Below are positions 1 to 11,934 of a stretch of DNA of 64,000 nucleotides, one piece after another. Every line of letters starts with the position of its first letter. Within the stretch, counting starts at the first letter, position 1. This stretch comes from Sclerodactyla briareus (lineage: Eukaryota > Echinodermata > Holothuroidea > Dendrochirotida > Sclerodactylidae): positions 62,001 through 126,000 of the forward strand of contig JAODTK010005799.1 in NCBI GenBank assembly GCA_026419785.1, in the 5' to 3' direction. A program made the translations under genes and the position numbers. The notes under the pieces were generated by a model. It ran no database searches, had not been told where the DNA came from, and worked only from the letters and a program-made list of their open reading frames with translations.

Positions 1-179
1 ACAAACCAACAAGTCAATTCACCGACGTACTAAAACACTTCTTACCACACGCTGTCTCAAGTTATGTCCTCTGTTAAAGAGTGAAACAGCTTTGACAAAG
101 TGAGGAAGTTCAATGTTCGACATTGGCTTCTCGGCACGGGAACATTTTGGAGGATTGGTGTTTGTCCCTACAAACACAA

Positions 180-620
180 AAAACGTTTTAATTTTAACAT
201 TTTTTTTTTTTTGAAACATTTTCGCTAATTGTTTCGGAAACATTTTTGTTGAGTAACACAAAGGTAGGAGAATGTTTCAAAAGCGTTCCACAAAACGTTG
301 AAAGAAGAAACGTTTGAAAACATTTCCAAACATTTCTGAAGTGTGCTAAAGGGGTTGGGTGGCAGAAGATTTGCGCCAAAACGGGTTAAAGTTATGTTAG
401 TGTTGGCAAAGTATATATCTTATGTTTGTTCCTAGGTTTGCCCATGTAAATCCTAAATTTGAAGGAAACCTGAAATGAAATGTTTCTAAAAATTTTCCCA
501 AAACATTTCTGAAATGGTATGGAAACGTTTCGTAACATCATGATACTCACATAAAATATACAAAAAAAACATGAGGAAACAGTTTCGAAAACGTTTCATG
601 TTTGCTGGGTGAGGGAAGTT
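180..620. repeat. A/T-rich low-complexity block with AAACATTT / GAAACGTTTC motifs
   Basis: The stretch repeats short variants of AAACATTT, AAACGTTT and GAAACGTTTC on both strands, with a run of T near 200-212. The spacing is irregular, so this is not a clean tandem repeat. It gives several short overlapping reading frames rich in Phe, Lys and Asn, which I read as a by-product of composition. No gene is recognised. Confidence 0.5.
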
Positions 621-814
621 TTGTTTGTCTGTTGGCTGACAATAGACCCAAACTTTTTCAAGACACAATTATATAGATTCAGAATTGGACAATGCAGTAA
701 TTAAGTCCAGTAAACGAGTCATGTTAAATCAGTTGTCTCTATAGCAACCGTTACTATGTTGTTGTTTTGGGTTTTTTGGTATCGCAGATCAGTCAAGGCA
801 AAATATACTTGGAG

Positions 815-1400
815 CTCAAGGGGGGGGGGGACGGGACACAAACTTTGAATACTATCTAAGAAGAGCGCCACCACAGGTTGGCGGGAGCGAAGCGAATAAG
901 GAAAAAATCTTTTGACAGACCCCCCAAATCGACGGAACCGGCACTTCCCGTGCTTTATGGAACAGTAAGCAGCCAGCATCCTAATTGATGAAAACAAAAA
1001 AATTTCTTTTGGGAAAGGGTCTTCCAAAAACCTACGCCTCAGGGATCAATTTCAAGGTTTTACGTTGGGTGCATGCTGTGAAATTCTAAAATGCGATGCA
1101 AGTAAGGTTACGGTGATGAAAGGAGCAATGGAATTGGGCAATGGCAACAACCAATACGGTCGCGCGAAGCGCGGGATTTTGCAGAATCTAATTTGGCCAA
1201 CGACATTGCAATGACTCCTCTCTGACCTATTCACTAGATAGGCCTTGAGTTTTTTACTCACAGGACTACGGCCCCATGTTTGATCTTAATTTCGGACTAC
1301 AGGCGCATGGGAAGGACACTTCCAGACAGGGGGCCAAAAGAGTATAAAACAGAAGTAAAACCGAAAAAACTGACGCGAAGCGCTCGCGAAAATGTTACAT
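815..1400 (-). mobile_element. Family X short interspersed element, reverse copy
   Basis: Read on the minus strand, this segment matches 10815-11345 block by block and in the same order: a GAGCGCTTCGCG-type motif, a TTTTACTTCTGTTTATACTC block, the CATGCGCCTG block, a CGCGCTTCGCGCGA palindrome, an AAATTGATCCCTRAGGC block, a CACGGGAAGTG block, GGGTCTGTCAAA, then the core hairpin GCGCCA-N-TGGTGGCGCTC with CTTAGATAGT (core at 850-895). It ends in a C-rich run (a G run at about 820-830 on the plus strand). No coding capacity is seen. The co-linearity of two copies in opposite orientation supports a dispersed mobile element of at least about 550 bp, non-autonomous by inference. Confidence 0.75.
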
Positions 1401-3670
1401 TCCCATCGAAACGTCAGACAATCTTTGTGATATGAACTTATCTTCACTTGAATTTCGAGTCATGTCTTTGCACGAATTTGTGGCGGTTCCCCTGCCCGAA
1501 TCTTCGATGGGCTATTTTAAAGGATATCCACCCGCACCGGTGCCTTTCCCCTTAACACTTTTTGAGCATTCCATCGGAAATTCAGGAAATATTTGTACTT
1601 GCCTTTTCTTTACTTGAAATTTTGAATCAGTCTTTTTGACAAACGCACTTTGTGGCGTTCTGGCGAATTTTTCGATTGCCGCACCATGTGCCCTCATACG
1701 TCATAGTGATAGTCAGGTGCGCCGTGCACTCGCCACTCAACTTTCAACAAGTTCGTCTCCCACTCTTTTTTTTTTTGTAACTCACAGATCCCGCCAGGTG
1801 GGTGGGTTGTGGGTTAGTTTGTTTGTTCATTTAAACAAATGGTCATCGACAACGTCCAATGAAGAGCACACACCAAGATGTATAATGCTAGTCTTATGCA
1901 ACGATTAGGGATGGGAGGAGACCCTATTTCTATGATTTAAGAACAACCTGGGGACATTTTCAGGCATTTAGTGGTTCAGGAACAATTCATAGTCTGCACA
2001 CGGCACATCAATGTCCGACCACTACTGTGGTACATAAAACAGAAAACTGTCTATTTGTTCACCCGGCAAAAAACCTTCTGGTACAAATTCGTGTTGCTAA
2101 AGGAGAGGGTTGGGCCACGAGCCTAGTCGTCTAGACGGAAGGGGGGGGGGGCGGGAATCAATGGAACGTAAGCAAAACGTCCCTCCCCCATCACCGACAT
2201 GTTTTTGGTTGATTGGTTGAGAGCCCTATCGGGTATGCTAACATGTAAAATATTCGAGGAACTTCTCAAATAAAAATCACGGAAGGCGAAATGAGAAGAT
2301 TAGATCCGCGTGTCGAGCACCTAGCCCACCCCTCCCACCTCAAACAAGTCCTGGAGCCCCCCCCCCCCCCCTGTTGGTATGTGATACGCTCACGCCTTCA
2401 TTGAGAAGGAGGTTGCCGAGGCTTGCCAAAATTCCGTCAACATATGCCAGAAAAGTTGGCAACTGTATATTCACTTAGTTTTTTTCAAAGGTCTTGGCGT
2501 GCGTTGGTGTACAGGTATCATTTACCCGCATGCATCCTAAGTGTTTGAACTCCCAACGTCCCAATTCAGCAGCCGGTTTTCAGGTAGGTGTACGTTTAAT
2601 GCTACTTTGGAGAATCCTTCCCCTATTGTCAGTCGGTCGGTAGGAATAACCCCCTTCATACAAAACGATAGCATGATTGATCAGTGCCCACACTTCTTGA
2701 ATTAGTGGGTGGGGTTGTAGGAATTGCCCATGGTATTACCCAGCTGTCACGTAGGGTGACTGAAGGGCGAGCCAAATGGGCTTTAGAACATCATTAAACT
2801 GAGCAAGCATACTATAGGCCCTACTATACCACACAAAGGTTAATGTTCTGTTGAACCTGCCATCTCGGCCACAGTTGTATTGCTCAATTTCTATTGTTCT
2901 ACTTGAGTTACTTTGTCAACTAGTTTGGAAGACAGAAATAATCCACAGAGATCTGTTGATTTCTTTTTATGGATGGGAATATTTGTAGAATAATACAATG
3001 GTGGTTATTCAGCACTATGCAATGCATTGTAAAAAGGGTATAGGCCTACACTAACTATAAATCAATTTCAGATGAATAGCATTAGGGATGTATATAATGA
3101 ATAGAATTACATGGTGCATATAAAAGAATAACTCGAATGAGTTGATAGTGGACTTTCGGACGACCGTTCGAATTGAGTCCTGTTGGCCATGTTTCGTGAC
3201 TTTTCTTCCGTATATGTTACATTCCTTGTAAATCCTCATAAATTGATTTTCAGCGAGCGTAAATTAAGAAGAGTAAGGTAAAAGTTTGGCGCTCACTAAG
3301 GATAAGTTTTTTCAATTTTACATTGACAGTCGTTTACTTTGTCAATATTGTTTTCAATACTGGAGTAATTCTTCTCATGATACATATAATATCCAATAGT
3401 GTTTGTGATTGCTCATTAGTCATTACCAGCCTAAGAGATAGAAGCCTACTATCGGGAAAGTAGAGATTATGGCACAAAGAAGATTGCATTGGTTAAGGAT
3501 AATGACCAAAGAAGGGCGTGTCACTGAAAACTCAATTGAAAGAAACAATCGGGCGTTGTTGGGGTTTGGTGAGTTGATATTTTGCTTGTATGAATCAGAA
3601 AAAATATTCAGATTTTAATTCTGTTACAAAAGATTGGGATATTACTCAAATAAAGGGCAAGGGACTTCAA
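1401..3670. other. No recognised feature
   Basis: Both strands contain only short open frames with no recognisable domains. Short homopolymer runs occur: T about 1767-1776, G about 2141-2150 and C about 2358-2371. Nothing here could be assigned to a gene, RNA or named repeat by reading. Confidence 0.4.
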
Positions 3671-4300
3671 TACGCATAGTTGCGTTACTGTTTAATAAAT
3701 GGGACATATGTGGTGGAGAATGGCCAAAGTGATAAACATTGCGCTTCGCAGGCAAACCATTCCGGGTTCAAAATTCCAGCAGTGACCCGACGTTTTATTG
3801 CCTTGGGTTTAACTGTACTTGCCATGCAGTTGGCGATGGGCGGTCTTAGGAGTTTCATAGGGAAGGGACAGAAAAAGTGGGGGCATAATAGAGCGCGGAG
3901 AGACTGGGGGGGGGGGCCACGAGGGCTTTACCCCGCACTTTTTTGCAATAGGGCATTTTCGCCGCCTGGAATGCGGGAGGAAGTGGGCCCGCCTAAAAAC
4001 TGAAGAAATCATATGAAACCTACCAATTTTAAGTTTCAAAAATTTGGGTGTGCTCAAATTTATTCCGTTTCATCAAGCGCAACGTGGCGATGTGCCTGTC
4101 CGCGTTCATAAACTTTATGTCCCATTCTTCGCAATAGAAGTGACTACTAACCCGCGCGGTCGGTTTAACGCTTACTGTTCACAGTAGAGGAACCGTCGGT
4201 TACTCATTCTACCTAGTACCCCCGGCGCGAATGCATCATACGTTTCGGTTGGTGCGCACTTATATGGCAGGCCATGTGGACAAATAGGGTCTTTTATTAC
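3671..4300. other. No recognised feature; G run at 3907-3916
   Basis: A 107-residue open frame covers 3680-4003, but it spans the G run, has no recognisable motif and shares the interval with open frames on the other strand. The segment is therefore not called as coding. No repeat relationship to the rest of the window was seen. Confidence 0.35.
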
Positions 4301-4309
4301 CTGCATGTA

Positions 4310-4720
4310 ATCGAATTTATGGCTACATTAATTACTAGCCAATCAGGAGACAGAAATTATGTCTACATTAATTCGTAATATATGCAGACTTAATTCGATA
4401 TATGCAGACAATTAATTCGAATATATGCAGAGATTAATTCCGGATTATGCAGACATAATTAGAATATATTCAGACATTAATTCGAATTTATGCAGACACT
4501 AATACGAATATCTGCAGACATTAATTCGAAATGTAGGACTTAATTTAATTGATGCAGACATAAAATTCAAAAAACCAATACAACCCCAGAATAGATGCAG
4601 ACCATAAACGATTGTATTCTGCCAATTGAATTTGATTTTCTGATTTGATTAGTCGAATTAATGTATACATAAAATCGAATAATGCCGGACATAAAATCGA
4701 ATTTATGTCTGCATAATTCC
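4310..4720. repeat. Minisatellite of about 22 bp (ATTAATTCGAATATATGCAG type)
   Basis: At least nine diverged direct copies of a roughly 22-bp unit, with the core ATTAATTCGAATATATGCAG followed by AC, run from about 4310 to 4570. Between about 4640 and 4720 related words appear partly inverted (for example AATTTATGTCTGCATAATT), so the array is flanked by an inverted echo of its own unit. There are no conserved repeat/spacer boundaries, so it is not a CRISPR array. Confidence 0.8.
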
Positions 4721-4750
4721 TGGTGGTATGATTGATATGCATTTTCATCC

Positions 4751-4790
4751 ACGCTCCGCGCCAACAGATGGTAGCGCCTCCTCTTAGATG
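4751..4790 (+). repeat. Family X core hairpin, solo copy
   Basis: CGCTCCGCGCCAACAGATGG is followed by TAGCGCC and TCTTAGATG. This is the family X core (GCGCCAACC / GGTGGCGC arms and a CTTAGAT tail). The neighbouring family X blocks are not evident here, so only the core is annotated. Confidence 0.5.
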
Positions 4791-5480
4791 TGGCGGCATC
4801 AAGATTAGCCGCCCCAATTTATATAATGCCTCCGCAGTCCCTGATTGGGGGCACACCGCAGTGACAGGGCCTAGCTGCGAGGGGCTTTGATCCCGACACC
4901 TCGGCCCCCTAGCCTATCGCTTTCAATATCCAGGCCGACCGGTGGCCAGTGCTACCTGCCCAGTAGTTCCCTTCCTCATGCCCAGTGCGAACCCAGCTGA
5001 GTGGACCGGGAAGCACCAAACAAACGACAGTAACTGCGCGATGGAGCGGTAGTTAGTATTCGCGGCTTTGCGCCTCAAAACCGAACTTTCCCGATTACTC
5101 GAGCTATTGGCAGCCGACGATGCGATTTGGTTCATCTTGCCTAGAGGAGAGACCAACATGCCTGAACTCACACACATCCTTTGCGGTTCCCAAGCATTGT
5201 ATAACTTAGGCCACGTTGGACTCCTTGGGAATGGTGTACACTCTGCCTCGATATCTCTGAGCACTAGTCGAGATCAGAGGGCGCCTTACCGCCGGTGCTC
5301 ATCACGGTTCAACATGGCCAGGGGTCCTAAATTAGCCTTACTTGGTCTCTTGAACCCGTAGAAATCAAATAAAATCAAATTCTCTAATGATTGATTGAGT
5401 ATCGGTACGGCAGTGATCCTTTCCCAAAACTGAATATTCAAGAACTTCATTCAAGTTGCAATACGATTTCAACTCAACAA
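4791..5480. other. Unrecognised sequence with overlapping open frames
   Basis: Open frames occur on both strands at 4923-5264 (-) and 5068-5361 (+). Neither protein shows a motif I recognise, and each is the antisense of the other. The stretch is more GC-rich than its neighbours and could be a decayed exon or transposon piece, but no function can be supported. Confidence 0.25.
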
Positions 5481-6290
5481 CTAGACATGTGTAGGCGGGT
5501 AAACCGCCCACGTGAATATCCCCGCTTTCGAGCAATCATAGGGAAGAAGATCTAGCACCCAAAAAAAAGACCCCATTTTGCTGCAGAAACCAAGATAAAC
5601 TTCATCCACCATTTTGGTTGCAATCCATGGAAGTTAAGGGCACATGAATTATGCAAATTTGACAACGGATGGCTTGAAATGACTTCACTCGTGAGGAAAA
5701 ACAAATGTAGCCCCCATACACAAGTTTTGTTCCAATCGGACAAAGTTTGGGGAAAATCGCCATATGTTTCAAGTGAATCGGAAAAAGCGCTAGTTCTGCG
5801 AAAAAAATCAAAATGACGCACCGTGGTGGTTCCATTGAGGCCCGGAACGGAAACCATTAAGTGGTCCAAAACGATCGCCATGTTCCGAAAAACGTGCATA
5901 TCTGCGAAAAAATCAGTTTGTCAAAAAATCCAAGATGGCCGCCGTTGGAGGGGTGTGGCCACGCCCACTTCGCAACTCGCTAAGATGTCTAAAAAAACAC
6001 ATGACGAAAAATGGGTGCCAAGTTTCGAGTAAATCGGACAATGCGTTGGAGAGCTAGAGCGTTAGCGAGAATAAAATACGTTCAGTCGAAATCCAAGATG
6101 GCCGCCGTTGGAGGGGTGTGGCCACGCCCACTTTCGAACTTTCCGAGATTCATTCAAGACAAACATGGGTGCCAAGTTTCGAGTAAATCGGCCAATGCGT
6201 TGAGACTAGAGCGCTAACGAGAAACGCGGCGGCGGGCGTGGCGGCGGCGGCGGCGGCGGAGACGTAGCATCCATGGACCCGGTGGCAGCC
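5481..6290 (-). mobile_element. Family H element, copy 1 (Helitron-like, non-autonomous)
   Basis: The left edge reads CTAG (5481-5484), nine bases, then the hairpin GGCGGGTAAACCGCC (5494-5508) followed by CACGTG and ATATCCCC. On the minus strand this is hairpin, nine bases, CTAG, T, the layout expected at a Helitron 3' end. The body contains two direct copies of a module of about 145 bp (about 5930 and about 6095) that include CAAGATGGCCGCCGTTGGAG and GTGTGGCCACGCCCAC. The other end is a GCG/GGC trinucleotide tract (about 6223-6263). It carries no open frame with similarity to Rep or helicase proteins. The Helitron assignment is inference; the family relationship to 28299-28845 and 38486-39092 is seen directly. 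Confidence 0.6.
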
Positions 6291-9149
6291 AAACTAACCC
6301 AGTGTACATACGCAACCCCTTGACCTACATTGGTCCCGGGGATATAATGAGGATTATTTTGGCCCGCGGAATACGCCATGAGCGTGCATGGGCCTGTTCA
6401 TATTCATTTCAATCTATGGTTCGCAAGAAGGTCGTCAAGAACGCCCCGGAAGTGCCAACAAACAACCTCATCCTAAACCCTCGCCTATACAGTGGATATA
6501 TAACGGGACAAATGGAACTCGGTACCACCGGTCTTTTTTCGTGGAGGGGGGGGGGGGGGCTGGTGTGGACGGTTGAATGATAGCCTCAACGCTCAACAAG
6601 GTTGTGACCTGGCTCCTGCCAACCTACTATTCACCAAAAACTGCGGGGGTCGATGCACATGTGCACTGTCTCGTTTGAATTTCTGTGGTTGGCTATACCT
6701 ACCCTAATCCCTGATCCTAGTCCCCAATCGAACAGAACGAACAGTACCCTAACCAATCAGAAAATACCTTCCGAAACGGTTGCCGTCAGCTAATTTTTTG
6801 TCCCACTCAGCGGATTTTTTTTCGATATGTTGCCGGTAAATTATAGTAGCAAGGGTTTAGGAAGAGGTTATACCCGGCTTGTCCTTCCCTAATCCGCCTT
6901 CGGAATTATTGGAAAACTGGAACATGATCATTTCGACAAAGGGGAATTCTCATGGATTTGGTTGGTATAGTGGTGTGATTCGACTATTAGGTGGGACAAA
7001 AAATGTTGCAGGCGGTATGAGTGGCAGGCTACAAAATTTTCTCAATTGAAATTCGGGCTAGAAAAAATCGGCCTAACATCGGCAACATTTAACCAGGGTT
7101 TGGAAGCCTTTTTTCCAAAATTTCAGATGATGATATTTCTTTATCTTCCCGTTACAATGGTCATGAAGGAGTACGACCTTTTGCTTATCTAGTTTTCATT
7201 TAGTAGAAACCGGATTCCTCGAGTGCGAATTCCAGCCAGTACGTAGGCCTATGCAACAAGTAGGACACACTCAATCTGCCACTTACTATATGATGTCATT
7301 ACAAAGTCAATGCAAAACGTGTGAACGAACATGGTCACCTGTAGACTAACAAAATTATTAGAAATAAAAAACGGTTCACATGATATGTTGTCGGGAAAGC
7401 CAGTATACATTTGGTCTTTTCATACTAAGGTACAGTGGCTATTGCGAAACGAAAAATAATTGTGACGTCACGGGTTGGGCTAGGAAATCTTTGATCGTCC
7501 CGCTGGTCCCGGTCGAGGATGTGACCCCGCCTCGTCGGAGCATACCATATCGCCACCACCTGATATTATCTTAGGAATGCAATAGGTAATTATCATATAC
7601 AGTCCATATACCGGTTATACATATTTGGTATAATTGTGTGGAGTTGGTGAGGTTGCGAAGGAGGGTGATTTTTCTTCTCTCTAATTACATGCTATACTCA
7701 ACAGGTCTAATTCCTCGCGCTTTGTTTTAATGAATATGTTTCTCCGCTATCTCGGCAATATGTGTTGTATTACTACTGTATATATGTATCGTGTGTAATT
7801 ATGCAATTAGTGAAATACGGGGTCGTACGTAACTCACGGTGAAATTAATTCCTATTTTGGGGGGCGTACAACTCGCGAAATTGACATTTTTTTCTGGCGG
7901 AACCCAACCCCTCTTGAGGTAATTCCCTAATATAAATGAAATTGTCTCACCTATTATGAGGATCTGTAATCTATAGGCTGTGGAGCAGGTATGGATGATG
8001 TTCACGCGGTGAGGCGACGACGTTGATGAAGAAACTTGTTTACGAAAGAAAGTACTCGTTTATTTTCTTATCAATGTTCTAAGCCGGTTTGCCTAGCTTC
8101 AGTGATTCGGTCGGAAAACCTTATATAGGTCCAGGTAAAGCCCAAAATAGTTAACTAAAGATTGATGGAAAACACCGGTAGTGCAATGGTTTGTTTTTGT
8201 ACGAGAATTATTTTTTTGTAACACACAGCTAATTAAACTTTTGAATTCCTAACGCCACTGCGCAATTTGTCCTCTGTTTGGTATTTCCAGCACTCTATAT
8301 CCAATGCGGGTGCTCCAAGACCCGATTGAACGCGAGACCAGAACAATGCAGTTTACGCGACCCACCTCAATCACGCATCTGGGTGAGGGGGGGGGGGGTT
8401 AAGGGTTCGCTCTAACTACCAACCTACCTAGATACCATCATAGCCAGGGTATATAGCCTAACGTATGCTATACCACTAACAAAACAACCAAGCGGAAAAG
8501 TGCACAACTGTAGCACTTGGTTCTGCTGTGATAACAAGTGCACGTGACCTACGCGGAGCAGACAGCCTTTGAACCGGCGTTTGATGTCTACCCCGCTCGT
8601 ATCAACCTCTTCATTCCATACTCATGAATACGCGTTCGGCTGTTTGCCAATACAAATGTTGATAGAATGATGAATAGCCCTTGGCTCTCGCATATCGTCT
8701 GTTACAGCAAGTTTCTGAGGCAGCGGACAAAGGTTTGCCTAAAGTTTGTCAGACCCCAGTCAGGTTGACCTTGAACTGAGATGAACATCCCATGTATGGC
8801 CATCCTTTTTTTCAAGCCTCTTTGGACACTGGCTTTTTTTGACTGAGGATTGTAGAGTCGGTTTCCCATTATTTTTTCGAGGCAGGGGGGACTGGGTGTC
8901 CATAAACTTCCAGGGGTCACAAATTTCTCTAGCAAAAAGGTCCGCGAACAGTGGTCATCCCTCTTCGGCAGTGAGACAAGAGTGCCAATGGCACATAAGT
9001 GATAGATATCGATAGTATGCTATTACAAGTACATGTGTGTTTTTGATTGGGTCATTCCATGTGCATCAGAACTGATTTTGTATTGACAATGCCATACTCC
9101 ATTGAATCATAATAGTTAAAATCAATTAATAACTGTTCTTTGGTCCCCA
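6291..9149. other. No recognised feature; G runs at about 6546 and 8388
   Basis: I found no protein similarity, RNA gene or repeat shared with the rest of the window. Open frames here are short and unconvincing. G runs occur near 6546-6558 and 8388-8398. Confidence 0.4.
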
Positions 9150-10000
9150 CACCTTGTTTCATCAACCACACCTAGTGAATAATGGACGATCCGTTGCATA
9201 AAGGCCTTTCGCCAGAATGACCCCTAGATGACTCTTTGACCTCAAACTCCTGAACACCCCAAACCTTTCAAATTGGAACACTGTACTGCAAGGTCGGCGA
9301 TCATGGGGGGGGGGGGACGGGGGACGGCGTCCCCCCCCCCCAATATTTTGGTTGAGGGACTCAATGTCATTTTGTCGCCCCCCAATATTTTGAGCTCGAC
9401 ACCTATTTCGCTGACACTGTATCCGACATATTCCATTAGCAATCGTGTTTAAACAATGCATAATGACCTAATGATCAGTTGAGTGAATTCTGCTTTTCAT
9501 ATCCGATTTTTTTTGCGCGCTATGCGCGCGGTATCTTATTTACCGGTAGTGTTCAGACATATGAACGTGCCTTGTGCATGAAAACACGTTCCTAACAAAA
9601 AAAAATGACTAAATTTATCGGGTTGGTCTTTATATCAATGAGACTTGTTTCTCCTTCATCCATATCGTTTGCATAAGTATCGGCGGGAGCTGTGATTTTT
9701 AAAATTTTCATTCATGGTTGTCCGACCACTCGTTGAAGTTTGGTGCACGGTCACAAACATATCACTATGAGGGCACACGGTGGACATCGAAAAATGTTCC
9801 AGGAACGCCCACAAAATTGCGTTTGGGGGGGTGGTGTCCCCCCCCCCCAAAAAGAAATGATTCCAAATTCAAGTGGCGAAAGGCTAAGTCCAAATATTGC
9901 CTTAAATTTTCGATGGCTCATGCCGCAAGGTGACAAAAAAGGGACAATTCGCCTCGAATTACCAACAAAGTGAACAACTTTTGTGTTTCGCCCCTAAGTT
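9150..10000 (+). mobile_element. Family Y repeat, copy 1
   Basis: The segment is co-linear with 47430-48100. Shared blocks in order are a G-run region, TTTTGGTTGAGGGACTCA, CCCAATATTTTGAG, ACAATGCATAATGACCT, GTTGAGTGAATTCTG, a TTTCTCCTTC block, GAACGCCCACAAAATTGCG, and CAAATTCAAGTGGCG with AAATATTG. The two copies differ by indels, chiefly around G and C runs (about 9305-9317 and 9333-9345). No coding capacity is visible. It is a dispersed repeat of at least about 700 bp of unknown class. Confidence 0.65.
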
Positions 10001-10440
10001 ATACTATTTGTGGGGTGGAATCATACAACAAACATCTCATTAACCTTGAAAACTTCAATCAAAACCCCTTTTTTTATTATAAACCCTTTAGCCTCCGGTC
10101 CTTTCCCTCCTCCCTCGACCACGCTTGATTTGGAACTGCAGTAGCCTAGCTATCAGACTGCGTGGATTTTCAACGCAATGTTTCTCCAATATGCTACTCG
10201 GAAGTTCCCTGCTCTTTCGGGCATGAGGTCATATCATGGTTGGGACATTAGAGCTTAAGGTATCGAATGTCCCAAATTTTTGGGTGCGATCCTGTTTTCC
10301 CTATATGGCGCACAATGGTTGGATTATTCTGGCCACAAGTTGAGTCAGTGGCAGCGATAAGAACCGAGGTCTGACAAAAAATTGTCCACCGTTACGAATT
10401 TTGATCACAAAATGCAAAGATTTGAAGCTTGGTAATGCAG
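10001..10440. other. No recognised feature
   Basis: Short open frames only, with no motif recognised. The right part (about 10300-10440) may be the flank of the family X copy that follows, but no second copy of this portion was found in the window to confirm it. Confidence 0.3.
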
Positions 10441-10600
10441 CCTGAACCCGGGAGAAGTCATTTCCATCCATCTGTGGGCTGCGCAAAAATTTCCTTATGC
10501 GCTCGGCGCCAACCTATGGTGGCGCTCCGCTTAGATAGTGTTTCTCGCGCCCCCGAAAATGTCTTGCCCCCCCGTATGAAAAGTCTTGTGACGCCATTGC
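10440..10600 (+). mobile_element. Family X, partial copy with a hAT-like terminus
   Basis: This copy retains the GGAGAAGTCATTTCC block, the core hairpin with CTTAGATAGT (10499-10540), a C run, and ATGAAAAGTCTTGTGACGCC followed by ATTGC. Read in reverse, the end begins CAATGGCGTCACAAGACTTT. The copy at 56090-56276 ends in the same way (CAGTGGCGTACCAGACTTTT reversed). A CAGTGGCGTA-type terminus is reminiscent of hAT inverted repeats, so the family may be a hAT-mobilised non-autonomous element. Confidence 0.6.
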
Positions 10601-10814
10601 TATTTGCAAATTTGAAATTAGAGTATTAAGCAGCACTTTATAGGGCGACCCCTTTTGAAAAGTTGGTGGCATGCGCGGTGCACATACGAACCAATAAAAT
10701 AGCCATCGAATATTCGGGCAGCGACTGCCACACATCGTGTCAAGACAGAATTCGATCATGTTCTGAATAGTTTATTCCAAAGATTGCCTACTTTCTGATG
10801 GGTGTCCCAAAGGA

Positions 10815-11345
10815 AAAAATCGAGCGCTTCGCGCAGTTGTCGGCTTTACTTCTGTTTATACTCATTTGGCCACAAACCCCTGTCTTGTCCTGATTGGAAG
10901 TGTCCCGCCCATGCGCCTGAGCTCCGCAATAGATAAAAATGTGGGCCGTAATCGTTGAGTAAAAGCTCAGGCCTATCTTAGTGATGGGTCAGAGAGGGTT
11001 CAGTGTGCAATGTCGTTGGTCAAATTGGATCTGCAAAAATCTCGCGCTTCGCGCGAACGTACTGTTGTTGCCTCACTTGCATGGTATTGAGAATGTCACA
11101 GCACCCCAACGCAACACCTTAGAAATTGATCCCTAAGGCCTATAAGTTTGGAGAACCTTCCTGAAATAAACATTTTTTAATCAATTTTAGGAATGGCCTG
11201 TTTTTTTTCTATTTCCCATATGGTACGGGAAGTGGCCGTTTCCTGCAATCTAGGGGTCTGTCAAACGTACAATTTCTGTGCGCTGCGCGCCACCTGGTGG
11301 CGCTCCGCTTAGATAATATTCCATCTGGGCCGTCCCTCCCATCGC
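10815..11345 (+). mobile_element. Family X, most complete forward copy
   Basis: This copy is the reference for the family. In order it has GAGCGCTTCGCGC (about 10822), the CATGCGCCTGAGC block, GAGTAAAAGCTCAGGCCTAT, CAATGTCGTTGGTCAAATT, the palindrome TCGCGCTTCGCGCGA (11042-11056), AAATTGATCCCTAAGGCC, TACGGGAAGTGGCC, GGGGTCTGTCAAAC, and the core hairpin GCGCGCCACCTGGTGGCGCTC with CGCTTAGATA (11281-11318). The reverse copy at 815-1400 matches throughout. The right end abuts the broken 3' part of the minus-strand LINE, so this element or its core probably landed in or next to that LINE. Confidence 0.75.
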
Positions 11346-11369
11346 CACACAAATCGCCTCCCTTGCTGT

Positions 11370-11932
11370 ACTGGATGAAACAACAAGACTCTGGTTCACT
11401 GTTCGAGAGAACAACAACACGACAACAAAAACCTGTATTTCCTGACGTTAGGTTTCATCTACAGGACTTCTTTAATAACTTTTTACTACATGGCTTCGAG
11501 TATAAGAAATGGGACTTAACTCAAATTACCCCACTTGCATGACATCCTCATCAATACACCAGAATAACTTGAAGACTTCGTCATCTGATTAGTCACCTCT
11601 CAACAGTCAGTATTTCAGAGTAGGCAGATTTCGCTTCCGTATCTTCTGATATTCCCAACTCTTCAACGTCGGGTCATCTTTTTAGCTCGTCTTCGAACAT
11701 TTTCGATCGTATTTACATCACCCCGATTGTGGGGTGCCCAGACTGGCCCAGCATCTTCCAAACGTCGTCTAACTAGAACCTGAAAAAGACACCAGACTGT
11801 CTCTCGTTTAAGAGGGGTGTAGGGGTGTGACACCCCCCCCTTCCGCCACAGGCCGTCGGCAAAATTATGCCCCAGTTGGCAAAATGAAGAAAATTGCAAC
11901 TTAAAAGAGGGTAACAATTGATAGTACAACAC
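11370..11932 (-). pseudogene. LINE-A C-terminal domain fragment
   Basis: The frame at 11663-11932 includes LVRRRLEDAGPVWAPHNRGD followed by an IENVRRRAKK stretch. This is the jockey/CR1 signature in which a conserved arginine, LEY, VW and P are followed by an 'IE-VQRRAT' motif. Continuing on the same strand through frameshifts are NLPTLKY, LLRGD, a YDED-like stretch, SPISYTRSH and a degenerate RVV--NS-PES (about 11690-11375), all typical of the same domain up to its 'WNSLP' end. The first third of the open frame (11800-11932) does not match and may belong to the adjoining insertion. It is a broken part of an ORF2-type polyprotein. Confidence 0.8.
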
Positions 11933-11934
11933 AG

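Noticed and set aside
815-835. CpG- and G-run-rich segments as telomere-like repeats
   Set aside because: They are plain G runs without the TTAGGG unit and are internal to short elements.
4310-4570. CRISPR-like array
   Set aside because: Units are directly adjacent, vary in sequence and have no spacers; the genome is eukaryotic. It is a minisatellite.
6223-6263. CpG-island promoter from the GGC/GCG tract
   Set aside because: The same tract recurs at the ends of other family H copies (28775, 38536), so it is part of the element rather than a host promoter.
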